Below are positions 8,501-16,645 of a DNA stretch of 64,000 nucleotides, in pieces. Positions within the stretch are counted from its first letter, which is position 1; each line of letters begins with the position of its first letter. The position numbers and the translations under genes are program-made. Location of the stretch: NCBI GenBank assembly GCA_016201275.1, contig JACQDB010000032.1, positions 26,322-90,321 on the forward strand, given 5' to 3'. The DNA comes from Acidobacteriota bacterium (GTDB lineage Bacteria > Acidobacteriota > Blastocatellia > UBA7656). Below the pieces are notes generated by a model. The model was not told the DNA's origin. It saw only the letters and a program-made list of their open reading frames with translations, and ran no database searches.

Positions 8501-10726
8501 TCCGCTATCGCGGTCATACATGGCGCCGTTGATGGCTCCCATCTCGCCTATGACTTTCGCCGCCTGGTCAAGATATACGCCGCCTACTCTGGGAACGCCG
8601 CCGCCACCGCCGCCGCCACCGGGTGGGAAATAGATGGTTTTGTTGCGCTCAGATGAGAGGAGGGAGGGTTGATTGAGACTCGATAAGGAATCGCTCGTTC
8701 GCCGGTGAAACCAATTATCGAAAGTTGTGTACCCGCGTCTGAATAAATTGGTGTCTGCCAGTTCTGTGAATGTGCCGACGCCTCTTGCGCCATATTGCAA
8801 GCCGCTCACCAAAGTGGATTCGCCGCGTGAAAATAAACCGGCTGATTGCCTGGATTTTAACTCTCCCTGCAATCCTCTCAAGGTCAGTTTGGTTAGCGCC
8901 GCGCCTTTCCGATCATGAGTCAGGTCATACAAAATATCGTTGCCAAATATGACATCGCGTGCAACTGGAACCCAACGCGCTATGGCGCGAAGATAGCGTT
9001 GATTGTCGGTGTTCGCATGAAACAATTCACCACGTACCAAAGCGCCGCCGAATTCCCTCGCCAGATAATATGGATAACTATGTGGTTGAACCGGATACCG
9101 CGCAGTCGGGATGGGCGGAAACCTTATAGGGTATCGAAACGGATTGTAGGTTGGGTTATAGTAAGGCGGTGGCGGCCAGCCTTGCATTCCTGTAGGGTCT
9201 AGCAAATTGATCGGGTCATTGTTGACGTAGGCGTATTGATTGAAACTTTCTGGCTCCGTAGGCACGCCGGGCTGACTGTCGGGGGAGAGGAAACGTCCCA
9301 GTTGCGGATCGTAAAACCGCGAGCGCAGGTATAGCAATTGCGCCTCTTCGTCCCATTGCTCGCCGGTGTATAGAAAATCAGTTTGGGCGTTGCCTGCTTC
9401 AAGAATCGGTGCGCCAAACGGCGTGTACTGGTAACGCGCTACCACTGCGCCGCGCTCATCCACTACGCAGCGCGTCGAGCCTAAATGGTCTTCGAGCAGA
9501 TAGACCACCTTGCCTTTGTCGTTTCGCAGGGCTAGGCGTTCGCTTCCCGATAAATAGTGCGACAGCGTTCCGCTCTTATCGTATTGCGCGACGACCTTCG
9601 TCACTTCGCCGTTCACATCGTTGAGGTACTCGATGCTTTTGCCATTCACCTCGCGGCGCACACGATTGCCGTTGCCGTCATAAGCGTAACGAATCACGCC
9701 CTGATTGTTTCGCACTTGAGTCAAACGGTTTGCCTCATCGTACTGGTAAGTGGCGCGCTTGGCACCATCGGTGCTGGTCAACAAATTGCCGTTGGCATCA
9801 TAAGTGAAAGTCGCTGTCCCGGCTCGTAGCAAGCGGCCTCTGGCATCGTAGGAATATTGTATGGTTCCGTTGGCGTCGGTCTGCGCGACGCGATTGCCTA
9901 TGGCGTCATAACGATAAGCGACGGTTAAGCCATCGGCGTTGCTTACTTGCATTAAATGGCCGGAGAGGTCGTATTCATAGCGCGTGGTGAAGGTGGCGTG
10001 GGCGGCGGTTTCGGTAATCTCTGTGATGCGGTCTTCGGCGTCGTATTGATATTGGAAGGCGCACAGCGGGGTGCCATCGGCTTGACGATGACGCAGCGCC
10101 AGAAGGCGACCGGTGGGCGAAAACTCTTTGGTCGTGGTAATGCCATTGGGCAAGCGACGGATGATTTGATGGTTCGCGCCATCGTATTCATACCTTATAG
10201 CGGTCTGGCCATCGCTGACTTCGGTGAGATTGCCTAGCAGGTCGTAGTTGTATGCGATGCGCTGATTTTCCGGCAGCGTCAACCGTCGCACTTGCCCCCA
10301 GGGGTCATATTCATAGGCGAGTTTTTTCCCGTTGGCGTAAGTGATTTCCTGCAAGCGATTGAATTCATCGTAGGCGAAAGCGGTGCGACCTAGGGCGTCT
10401 TTCATGGTCGTGCAGTTGCCCGCCAGGTCGTAGTCAAATTTGACGCGCCCACCGCCTGGATAGTTCCACCCTGTCCATTTTCCGGCTTTGCCGTAAGCGA
10501 TTTCGGTTACTTGACCGGCGCGGTCATAGCGGTAAGTAATCACCCGACCGTTGGGGGTTGTCAGTTTGCGGAGGTTTCCTTGAGCATCATGCTCAAAGCG
10601 TTTTGCATCGCTAACCGCAGGGAGAAAATAATCCAGGGCGAAGAATCCCACTAGGCTGCATATCGCCATCAGCACTACGCCGATCAGCCAGCCTCGGCCT
10701 GGGCGATGTGAAGAGTTTTGAGCCAT
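5594..10726 (-). CDS. Giant RHS/YD-repeat protein with N-terminal membrane anchor and mid-protein core
   Basis: A 1710-residue protein with an AAGGAGG ribosome site. Residues 13-34 form one membrane segment (WLIGVVLMAICSLVGFFA) with no cleavage site seen. YD repeats (types YRYDRAGQVTEI, YEYDPWGQVRRL) fill about residues 45-470. The RHS core follows, with YLRSRFYDPQLGRFLSPD and NDPINLLDPTG (about 480-513). In ordinary RHS proteins a variable toxin tail follows this core and ends the protein. Here about 690 residues follow, with an eight-glycine run near 705, and then a second YD-repeat block runs from about 1200 to the C-terminus. RHS proteins form hollow beta-cocoons; this order looks permuted or like two fused halves. 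It lies between a four-TM gene and the tubulin-like gene. No immunity gene is evident downstream. Confidence 0.88.
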   Translation of the reverse strand: MAQNSSHRPGRGWLIGVVLMAICSLVGFFALDYFLPAVSDAKRFEHDAQGNLRKLTTPNGRVITYRYDRAGQVTEIAYGKAGKWTGWNYPGGGRVKFDYDLAGNCTTMKDALGRTAFAYDEFNRLQEITYANGKKLAYEYDPWGQVRRLTLPENQRIAYNYDLLGNLTEVSDGQTAIRYEYDGANHQIIRRLPNGITTTKEFSPTGRLLALRHRQADGTPLCAFQYQYDAEDRITEITETAAHATFTTRYEYDLSGHLMQVSNADGLTVAYRYDAIGNRVAQTDANGTIQYSYDARGRLLRAGTATFTYDANGNLLTSTDGAKRATYQYDEANRLTQVRNNQGVIRYAYDGNGNRVRREVNGKSIEYLNDVNGEVTKVVAQYDKSGTLSHYLSGSERLALRNDKGKVVYLLEDHLGSTRCVVDERGAVVARYQYTPFGAPILEAGNAQTDFLYTGEQWDEEAQLLYLRSRFYDPQLGRFLSPDSQPGVPTEPESFNQYAYVNNDPINLLDPTGMQGWPPPPYYNPTYNPFRYPIRFPPIPTARYPVQPHSYPYYLAREFGGALVRGELFHANTDNQRYLRAIARWVPVARDVIFGNDILYDLTHDRKGAALTKLTLRGLQGELKSRQSAGLFSRGESTLVSGLQYGARGVGTFTELADTNLFRRGYTTFDNWFHRRTSDSLSSLNQPSLLSSERNKTIYFPPGGGGGGGGVPRVGGVYLDQAAKVIGEMGAINGAMYDRDSGQLILVGEKNTALPPLKPEYLAAAMRAVYSASPYEPGMTIDPHPQNPMGPTMLVKFFGNTENTRLGWVMFECDRLMKGYSVGADNITREKVTSAVPDYRSLAEMSFTQGHQGPELWNRFWLVPEPVTAHLNEGGNAILFDPVKLRVKTETMQWSGGKLVSAGGIRDPQAEAFAAHFTSHYEEFANEHPTFAELKQVTQAVAIAKWMYSQNIPADWNFVQLFAPYPTPQITPSAFYEQTQTQTTGRGTLTRRLTSFGGVDMEVRLQTDSNANQFGDEFKKAWAAARQQDQAAFDFQHHKKTYVAVALFPGQQRELASFSAVESEIADWLEVANELPGLARYYNSSHNEASEFGHSWSMLLPRLEFERPQDNEAANASERYDSAHSEATVAKRLQYVQVEGNAATRTLVQRFHLTDPFGLRQERFDEYHIDQGLQRIVFIPKNPQSNFQALYAESGGLYRLITATHQQWLFDSTGRLRAVLTDDCQKNRAPNSSTAGAGAGVGVGISKSASPQGKTASPSTAKASSMAEKNSSSATATEHDFSTALYDYNAAGQLAQISFSGCLGVSWRLTFEYDDAGRLIAISSGQRKTHYEYDEAGNLAHVRYGVRNLDYRYDERRLLIKLLENDEPLIENVYDAAGRLLKQTAHQAEEVSRSVEKTADGKVLIDKQGERFVKKYYDKENRLTRTEDHTRAASLYKYDNNGELVSAETTLANGGQAKWEAAADKSKIVVQDPRHNRTEMRFDSDRKFTEMLINNRRVAQYQYGENGQLTEINYEGGYGERYEYDGLGNLIRYRRSAPESPDRDVLEMHADSQQQATTFAHPALGALQEIRGAEQTALIHQGAALRCQYDGEGRPAKLETPDGASMNYSYQANNRLKAIEISKDGRRSGVDLSREDQVVQRNFYGGEKTFELSANGQLHKVIGANQAQTALTYEDNRVRRIKLPDGRCVEFLYDKATGYLREERIVPGAK

Positions 10727-10979
10727 GACTGCCTCCTTCCTATCGCTACAAAAAAAATGCTTTCATCGAGCCGTCGCCAAAAAGAAGTGGTGGAGGCGCT
10801 GAGGTACGAGCAAGCGGCAGGCGGCAGCCTTCACGAGTTAGCGCCTGATGAATCTATGGTGCATCAAGTGCAGCCAATCAAACTGCTCTGCGGCTCCAGC
10901 GTTCGGGTTGGTCGCGGCCAGCGCTGCGGTTGAACGCACCGTTTGCAACGTCGCGCCATTTGGCTGCTGTCGGGTTTTG

Positions 10980-11447
10980 TTACCAGTGCCGCAAAGCTTT
11001 GGCACCAAGCGGCGTGTACTTAAAAGCCGAAGGGGAAAACCACACTGTCGCCAGATAAAAGCACAACAGCCAGTTCACGCCATAAAAAATATAGGCGTAG
11101 ATCGCCCCTTCCTGAGCCTGTTCGGTGAACCAGATTCCCAGTATCACGGCAACCACAGGCACAAACAACATCACATACCACAAAGGGCGCTTGTAGGAGG
11201 CCGACCATTGATCGGTGTGAAAACTCCATTGCCCCAAAATGTACCAGAGCAAGGCCGAGGCCCAGGATGTGACAATGCCTATCGTTCCCCAGCGCTTGAA
11301 ACTGTCTAGCCAATCTTCAAGCGTCACGTTCGCCGGTGGCACGACCCGCTCGTACAGCCACAACTGCCCTTCCAGAAAGAGCAGGAATAAAAAATAGATG
11401 AGTAAGGCGATGACGATCATTCCGACGATATTCAACAGATGCCGCAT
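10980..11447 (-). CDS. Four-TM membrane protein of the RHS/tubulin cluster
   Basis: A 155-residue protein starting MRHLLNIVGMIVIALL. I chose the ATG at 11447 because AAAGGAG lies just before it; a longer frame upstream would overlap the preceding lipoprotein gene. Hydrophobic segments lie at about residues 5-30, 52-72, 88-108 and 118-136, with little soluble sequence. No family is recognised. It begins 16 nt after the vWA-like lipoprotein gene ends, so the pair is probably translated from one mRNA. The 253 nt before the RHS gene holds no gene that I can see. A possible membrane platform for the lipoprotein, by inference only. Confidence 0.78.
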   Translation of the reverse strand: MRHLLNIVGMIVIALLIYFLFLLFLEGQLWLYERVVPPANVTLEDWLDSFKRWGTIGIVTSWASALLWYILGQWSFHTDQWSASYKRPLWYVMLFVPVVAVILGIWFTEQAQEGAIYAYIFYGVNWLLCFYLATVWFSPSAFKYTPLGAKALRHW

Positions 11448-11463
11448 AGCTGCTCCTTTCGCT

Positions 11464-12798
11464 TCAAGCGTTTTGCACGAAGAAATAAAAATCGGCGATC
11501 TTGGGTTTGTGCAGTTGTACCAGGGTCTCCCATAAATCATTCAAAAACGGTTTCAGGTTATAAGTCGTCGCGCCGTTGAAACTCTGGGGATGGCGTCGCC
11601 ATTCTTCGACCAGATTGAGCGGCATATCCCAACGCGAAAACCCTTCCGGCAGCCGATACTCTTTCGGACGCAGCACGACGCGAAAACAATGTATGCTTTT
11701 GGCTGGCAGTTGCATAGCGTTCAAGGTCAACTCCACATTCATCTTGCCTTCGGTGAAATTGATGCCGTTCACTTTCACGGCCTGCTTGGCCTCTTCGTTG
11801 CTCTCCAAATGCGGATTGGTAAATTTCCAGGCGCTAATCTCCGTATCTACGGCTGCCGGATTGAAGGTCATGGTGTAGCGCAGCGGCGTATAGGCAAGCG
11901 CGGCAATCAAGGAAGCGGTGCTGGAACTATCGCGCAGGCGGAACTGCTTGAACTGTTTGATGCGCTTCTCTTTGACCGTGGGCGAGACGATGCCGGAGGT
12001 CTCGACAATTTTGATCGGCGTTTCAATGCGTCCGCCTTCAAAAGTGGTGGCGGGATGTTCGAGAAAGGGCGAGAAGATGAGGAAATTATTGCTCGGAAAA
12101 TTTTTCAAGCCGCTCTTTTCCAACTCGTCATAATAGCGTGTGACATCCAGATGCTTGCCCAGCATCAACACATAAAACGGTCTGTAGGTCTCCGGCTTGG
12201 TCATCTCGCTGACGTAAGAAAAACTGTAGTTGCGTATGCCCACATCATAGACATCGCCATTAAATTGGCTCTTGATACCGAGTATGCCGATGGCGAGATT
12301 TTTGGCCAGGTATTTGTCTTTCAGCTTGCGCGTCAGCAGGTTGATGTCAGCATCGTTTTGAAACAGGTCGGTGACAATGACCGTCAGATGATCGCTTCTG
12401 GCGGCATCAATCACATTTTCGATGTAGGTCTTTTGAAAGAAGTTTTTGTCGGTATAAAAACCGGGTTGCGCGGCTTCCAGATAGCCGCGACTTTTAATCG
12501 GTGAAATCGTCGAACCGAAGCGATAAAAAGTCGCCTTGCCGCCTTCCCAGCCGCGACTGACGGCGCGCTCCAATAATTGGATGGTCTGCTCGTAATGACT
12601 GGCGATGCCTGGCACGACAAAGCCTTTCATGGAGAGCGTGGCATCCAGATAGATGTCCACGTCCAGCGCACCGGAGACGGCCTCAAGGCTGTCAGCATTC
12701 TCTTCGGGAGGCAATTCTTTGACCTTCGATTCGCACCCCGAAGCCAACAGCAGCAGCAGCGCCGTGAGAATAAAATAGCTATATCTAGGCTTGCACAT
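11464..12798 (-). CDS. vWA-like lipoprotein, first gene of the tubulin/ASKHA/RHS run
   Basis: A 444-residue protein with a lipoprotein signal: hydrophobic residues 9-18, then LASGC with the lipidated Cys at 22. DVDIYLDATLSMKGF (from about residue 48) is a MIDAS-like metal site in which DxTxS replaces the usual DxSxS, and VIVTDLF (about 137) fits the later vWA Asp strand. The remaining 250 residues are unassigned. vWA domains bind protein partners through a metal ion; a secreted anchored form would act at the envelope. GGTGGGAG precedes the ATG. No gene lies upstream for about 990 nt, so transcription of the whole cluster probably starts here, although no clear promoter was found. The lipobox is clear; the vWA call is moderately sure. 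Confidence 0.78.
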   Translation of the reverse strand: MCKPRYSYFILTALLLLLASGCESKVKELPPEENADSLEAVSGALDVDIYLDATLSMKGFVVPGIASHYEQTIQLLERAVSRGWEGGKATFYRFGSTISPIKSRGYLEAAQPGFYTDKNFFQKTYIENVIDAARSDHLTVIVTDLFQNDADINLLTRKLKDKYLAKNLAIGILGIKSQFNGDVYDVGIRNYSFSYVSEMTKPETYRPFYVLMLGKHLDVTRYYDELEKSGLKNFPSNNFLIFSPFLEHPATTFEGGRIETPIKIVETSGIVSPTVKEKRIKQFKQFRLRDSSSTASLIAALAYTPLRYTMTFNPAAVDTEISAWKFTNPHLESNEEAKQAVKVNGINFTEGKMNVELTLNAMQLPAKSIHCFRVVLRPKEYRLPEGFSRWDMPLNLVEEWRRHPQSFNGATTYNLKPFLNDLWETLVQLHKPKIADFYFFVQNA

Positions 12799-13189
12799 AA
12801 ACTCCCACCATTTATGAAAATGAATCGCACGCCAGAATGTTGAGAAAGTTCAATCGTTAAGATTTACGTTACTGTATCATTTTTCAAACCTAAGCGCAGG
12901 ACGAGAGGGCGCTTCCAAGTAAATCAAACATAGGATGAAAATTGCCATAGCAGTGAACCTGTCTATGATGGCAGGCGGGATTATACATAAAAGCCTGTGA
13001 ATCGCAAAACCATTTTTGCCAGAGCCGAACCCCCGTGATTTCCCCTGAAAAGTCGTAGGCCTTCAACCATCAGGCAATCAAATCATGGGAAACGCGCCAG
13101 GCCGAATTTTTCGACAGCGCGCCAGTTTCAAGCAAACTTGGTGCGCCGTGCAAATCATCAGCAAGCGCTGGTGAAAGGTAACTAAAGGG

Positions 13190-13277
13190 TGTCGCAGAAA
13201 TGGAGGTTTTGTCCATATATTGGGTATGATGGTTGAACCATCTACAACATATGGGCGGTTGCTGGAATTTTGCGACA
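13190..13277. repeat. 88-bp palindromic MITE-like element, copy A
   Basis: Ends are TGTCGCA and TGCGACA; the arms pair imperfectly around the centre ATGGTTGAACCAT. A second 88-bp copy at 55209-55296 agrees at roughly 78 of 88 positions. It is non-coding, so it was probably spread by a transposase acting in trans. No clear target duplication is seen at this copy. Confidence 0.8.
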
Positions 13278-13417
13278 CGAGCTAACGACCCAGCCGGTTT
13301 GAACATTGCTGGTCGCTTCGTTGTTGCGCCGTCGGCGCACCGTAGAGCCAAGCCAGCGGTCACAGACCGCTGCTCAACGGGAATCATGGGATTATATTTT
13401 TTCCCCTCCCTTAGTTT

Positions 13418-13575
13418 TGCGCCAGAGGCGCACAGAAGAGTAGCCCGTGGGAGCGCCACGGGAATTCGTTTTTGCGCCAGAGGCGCACAGGAGAGTAGCC
13501 AGTGGTGAAGCCACGGGAATTCGTTTTTGCGCCAGAGGCGCACAGGAGAGTAGCCCGTGGTGAAGCCACGGGAAG
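13418..13575. repeat. Three tandem 55-bp units with two hairpins each
   Basis: Units begin at 13418, 13473 and 13528, each starting TGCGCCAGAGGCGCAC. Each holds a short hairpin (GCGCC AGA GGCGC) and a second one (CCCGTGG TGAAG CCACGGG). The units are nearly identical, which suggests recent tandem expansion. Confidence 0.85.
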
Positions 13576-13788
13576 GCGCAGGCAGCTTGATGGTCGCGCT
13601 CTGAAGGAGCGCTGGAGGCTTGCGGTATCGCCTCTCCTGCACCCTTTCAGGGCGCGCCGCGTTTGCCCAGCATGATTCCAGTGCCTACAGCACTGGCTAA
13701 TTTCCTACACCCCTTGCGGGGCAAAGAAAGTTGGGTAGTTACAATTTTTTTGTGTACGACGCCGGGCACCGCACCGCAGACGGTGAGA

Positions 13789-14682
13789 CTATAGCGCAAT
13801 CGGCACCCACAACAAGGCGTGGCGCATGACCTGTATGTTGTCGGGTTGCAGACCAATTTCATAGATGTCGTATTCGTTGGCCAGAGTCAGATATTCATCA
13901 TACAGACGGCGCAAAGCGTTGCTGGCTTCCTGTTCGATGCGCCCCAAATCTTCGCGCAGTTCGCTGTCCAACCAACTGATGCTGTCGCTCTGGCGTCGCG
14001 GTTTGGCAGCGCCAAAGACCGAGCCTGCCAGCGTCGAAAACATTTCCGCCAGTCGGTGTTCACTTTCGGAAAAGCGCAGGTTGCGGGTAAACAACGCTTC
14101 GCTCAATTCATCGCTGTCCATCTCTCGGTCGCTGTGCGCTTCGCGAATTTGTTCGAGGTGCAACTGGAACTTGCCGCGCAGGTGGCGCAGTTCCGGCTCG
14201 ACGCGCCCCAACGCTGCTTCGGCGACCAGGGGCAGAAAATCCTGCAAGTCATCTTCGGGTGCAGAGAACAGACCGAACACCGGATTGAAATAAATCCGCA
14301 GCCGTTCTTTGCGAATCAGATTGTTGAGCAGTTGCGCCCGATACTGCTCGAAATCGCTTGCCGCAGTGGTGTAGTTGCCCTGTAGATAGGCGATGTCGGG
14401 GTCTTCCTGCAATTGCAGTTTCAACTCCGTATCAATCGGCGTAGCGAAATTGTCCCAGTCAATGGCGAGGTCGGATTCGGGCAACCAGGCCGTGTAGTTG
14501 CGCTCTTCGGAATGATTCAAACCGGCGCGCAGGCTGCGATAATTGAGCGTGCATTCGATTAAGACTGCCGGTTTGTAAGATAGCGCCGCCGCTTCAGGGC
14601 GTTCGGCAGCCAACCAGTATTCACTGATGTCTTGGAGGCTCAGGGGTTTCATAAAACGCGCTTTCGCTGATGCCACTGGCAT
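13789..14682 (-). CDS. Hypothetical protein downstream of zinc-ribbon gene
   Basis: A 297-residue soluble protein, acidic and helix-rich, with no signal or membrane segment. I do not recognise a family. The first third contains KPAVLIECTLNYRSLRAGL; the last third is charged and probably helical (residues 195-265). A start at MKPLSLQDISEYW (14652) is equally possible, as neither ATG has a strong ribosome site. It begins 68 nt after the zinc-ribbon gene and is probably co-transcribed with it. The 3' end abuts the repeat-rich stretch. Confidence 0.6.
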   Translation of the reverse strand: MPVASAKARFMKPLSLQDISEYWLAAERPEAAALSYKPAVLIECTLNYRSLRAGLNHSEERNYTAWLPESDLAIDWDNFATPIDTELKLQLQEDPDIAYLQGNYTTAASDFEQYRAQLLNNLIRKERLRIYFNPVFGLFSAPEDDLQDFLPLVAEAALGRVEPELRHLRGKFQLHLEQIREAHSDREMDSDELSEALFTRNLRFSESEHRLAEMFSTLAGSVFGAAKPRRQSDSISWLDSELREDLGRIEQEASNALRRLYDEYLTLANEYDIYEIGLQPDNIQVMRHALLWVPIAL

Positions 14683-14749
14683 ACTGCTCTGTTACCTGCA
14701 CCGCGCAGGATTTTGGGACGCGCCCGTTTGTCGAGCGCCAGACGAAAGA

Positions 14750-15499
14750 TTAATTGATGCCCGCTTCTACGATTTGCGAAGAATCCGGGCGATAGTACAG
14801 GATGCGTCCACAGCTTTCGCAAGTGATTAATTGATCGCCTTTGCGAACGTCGCTGAAGAGTTTGGGGCGCACTTTGACGCGACAGGCCGAGCAGATGCCA
14901 TCGCGCACCGCCGACAATGCCTGTCCGCGCCGCGTTCGCGCCATGCGTTCATAGGTCGAAAGCATCTCGGTGGAAATGCTGACCACCAATTCCTGACGAC
15001 GGCTTCGCATGGTGGTCAGCAAGGTGTTAGTAGCGGCAATTTCCTGGTCCAGGGTGTGCAGCAGTTGATCTACTTCGCCGCGTTTACGTTCGATGTCCGG
15101 CTCGTTTACCTTGATGTCGGTCTCTAACTTTTCAAGCTCTTCCATGCGCTTGAGGATTTCCGATTCATACGTGCCAATCTGTTTTTTGGTGGCATCAATT
15201 TCGCGCAACGCCGTGGTGTACTCTTTTTCATTGCGTACACGCATCAAGTCCTGCTTGTATTTATCGTGGTGTTCTTGGGCGGTGGCGAGGTCGGATTCGA
15301 TTTGACTGCGGTCTGCCAAGGTCTGTTCGTGTTTACTCTTCAGTGCCAGGAACTCAGCCGCGTGAGCAGCAAACTCTTTCTCCATCTGGTCACGTTCAGC
15401 AGGTATCTTTGACAGCCTGTCCGTGAGCTTTTGAATGTCAAGGTCAAGTTCCTGGAGTTCGATGAGCTGGCTCAATTCTGCGCTCAAGGCATCCTCCAT
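14750..15499 (-). CDS. C4-type zinc-ribbon coiled-coil protein
   Basis: A 249-residue protein from the start MEDALSAELSQLIELQELD. About residues 20-170 form a long charged coiled coil. The C-terminus carries a four-cysteine zinc ribbon (CSACRVKVRP, then CESCGRILYY). This architecture matches the conserved bacterial zf-RING_7 family, often listed as C4-type zinc-ribbon protein or CdsZ, of poorly defined role. In-frame ATGs lie at 15520 and 15589, but a TATAGT -10-like box abuts the one at 15520, which favours 15499. It is divergent from the thioredoxin gene; the 200 nt between them should hold both promoters. Confidence 0.82.
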   Translation of the reverse strand: MEDALSAELSQLIELQELDLDIQKLTDRLSKIPAERDQMEKEFAAHAAEFLALKSKHEQTLADRSQIESDLATAQEHHDKYKQDLMRVRNEKEYTTALREIDATKKQIGTYESEILKRMEELEKLETDIKVNEPDIERKRGEVDQLLHTLDQEIAATNTLLTTMRSRRQELVVSISTEMLSTYERMARTRRGQALSAVRDGICSACRVKVRPKLFSDVRKGDQLITCESCGRILYYRPDSSQIVEAGIN

Positions 15500-15699
15500 T
15501 CTTTGTTCACGGCCAAGCATACTATACTGAAACGTGATTCTCAAGTTGAGGAAGAAATTCCGCCACGATATTGCTCGGCTGATTGCCATGTCGCAGGCGT
15601 TGCCGCTAGAATTTCAATTCGTTTCGGCAAGCGTTAGCGGAATCAAAACCACCCGAAGCGGATTCTACGCAACGACAGAAAAATTTTGGAGGATACTTG

Positions 15700-16206
15700 A
15701 TGAAAGCGTTTTTATTGACTGTGGCGCTGGCGCTGTTGGCGCTGCCCGCTTTTTCGCTGCCGCCGACTTCCACAGAGGAAACCTTAAAACCATTGCCGAA
15801 ATTGACGCTCACGGATTTGAACGGCAAGTCGGTCAAGCCCGAAAGCCTCAATGGCAAAGTCTATGTCCTGGATTTCTGGGCGACCTGGTGCGGCCCCTGC
15901 ATTATGGAGATTCCCTCGTTCAACCGCCTGCAAGCGAAATACGCCGACAGAGGCTTGAAAGTCATAGGCGTAACTCTGGCTTCTGGCGAAGCCAAAGAGG
16001 TGCAGCCTTTCCTGACGCGCTACAAAATGAAATACAACGTGGTGATGGGCGATGACGAACAGGCTGGCGAGTTGAATATCATGGGATTCCCTACGACTTA
16101 TGTGGTGACCAAAGACTGGAAGATTTATAAACGCTATATGGGCGCGGGAGCGAAAAAGGCCGAACAGATTGAGGCCGATATTCAACAACTGCTGGCCAAT
16201 CCGTAA
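15700..16206 (+). CDS. TlpA-like secreted thioredoxin
   Basis: A 168-residue protein. Residues 1-20 (MKAFLLTVALALLALPAFS) are a signal peptide. WATWCGPC (about residues 61-68) is the redox-active CxxC of the TlpA/ResA/AhpC-TSA group, followed by the strand and cis-proline region (GFPTTYVV, about 129). Such proteins reduce disulfides outside the cytoplasm, for example in cytochrome c maturation or on extracytoplasmic substrates; the substrate here is unknown. I chose the ATG at 15700 because GGAGGA lies 6 nt upstream; a TTG one codon earlier is less likely. It stands alone, with a hairpin after the stop. Confidence 0.9.
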   Translation: MKAFLLTVALALLALPAFSLPPTSTEETLKPLPKLTLTDLNGKSVKPESLNGKVYVLDFWATWCGPCIMEIPSFNRLQAKYADRGLKVIGVTLASGEAKEVQPFLTRYKMKYNVVMGDDEQAGELNIMGFPTTYVVTKDWKIYKRYMGAGAKKAEQIEADIQQLLANP

Positions 16207-16225
16207 GCCTCTGGCGATCAGCCGG

Positions 16226-16269
16226 GAACCCTTGAAGGAGGAATCATTGGAGCAATGATGCAAGGGTTC
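16226..16269. terminator. Nested hairpin between convergent genes
   Basis: GAACCCTTG (16226-16234) pairs with CAAGGGTTC (16261-16269), and ATCATTG pairs with CAATGAT inside it. It starts 20 nt after the thioredoxin stop, before a convergent gene. There is no clear T-run, so terminator function is only likely. Confidence 0.45.
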
Positions 16270-16336
16270 TCAACGGCTATTGCTGGGAACGCGGATTGGT
16301 TACGCCGCCATTGGCTGGCTGCCGACAGCTTACCTT

Positions 16337-16606
16337 TTATCTGCTGCTGCCAACGGCTTTGCGCCCTCGGTTACGTCTGAGGCGCGCTCCTGCCATGTGA
16401 CCATTTTGAAAATAATTGCCCACCTGTTTGCTCAAGGTGTTGCGATGCACCCCCAAGGCTTCAGCGGCTTTCGACAGATTGCCGTTGGTGCATTTCAAAA
16501 CCGCCAGGAAAAAATGTTTTTGAAACTCCTCCATCGCATCCTTGTAGGCAATGCCCCCCGCGACCATTTCATTCACGACATCTTCCAACTTGCCTTTTAT
16601 CGTCAT
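16337..16606 (-). CDS. Small Fis-type helix-turn-helix regulator
   Basis: An 89-residue protein. Residues 30-65 (GNLSKAAEALGVHRNTLSKQ) are a Fis/HTH_8 DNA-binding motif like that at the C-terminus of NtrC-family activators, here without any ATPase domain. The N-terminal 30 residues probably form the Fis-like dimer helices, and the basic tail (ARLRRNRGRK) may add DNA contacts. An AAGGGGAG site precedes the ATG at 16606, which lies 39 nt after the CvpA gene, so the two are probably one operon. Targets are not evident. Confidence 0.85.
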   Translation of the reverse strand: MTIKGKLEDVVNEMVAGGIAYKDAMEEFQKHFFLAVLKCTNGNLSKAAEALGVHRNTLSKQVGNYFQNGHMAGARLRRNRGRKAVGSSR

Positions 16607-16645
16607 AGTCTCCCCTTAAAAGCTCGATTTTGCTTCTGTTTATTG

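Larger units (their letters stand above)
12799..13788. other. Gene-free, repeat-rich intergenic stretch
   Basis: No convincing gene was found in this 990 nt. It holds one copy of an 88-bp hairpin element (13190-13277), a copy of the AGCGGTCACAGACCGCT palindrome near 13358, and three tandem 55-bp units (13418-13575). The only long frame, on the minus strand at 13070-13642, translates these repeats and shows no protein-like features. Confidence 0.7.

Noticed and set aside
11448..11540. Extra 31 N-terminal residues for the four-TM protein
   Set aside because: They overlap the lipoprotein gene and the ribosome site AAAGGAG points to 11447.
13010..13080. tRNA-like sequence on the minus strand (GGGGGTTCGGCTCTGG)
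   Set aside because: It lacks a foldable acceptor and T arm and has no plausible anticodon arm.
13070..13642. A 190-codon minus-strand frame
   Set aside because: It translates the 55-bp tandem units and the MITE copy (repeated LLCA, PVRLWRKNE-type blocks) and has no ribosome site or family match.
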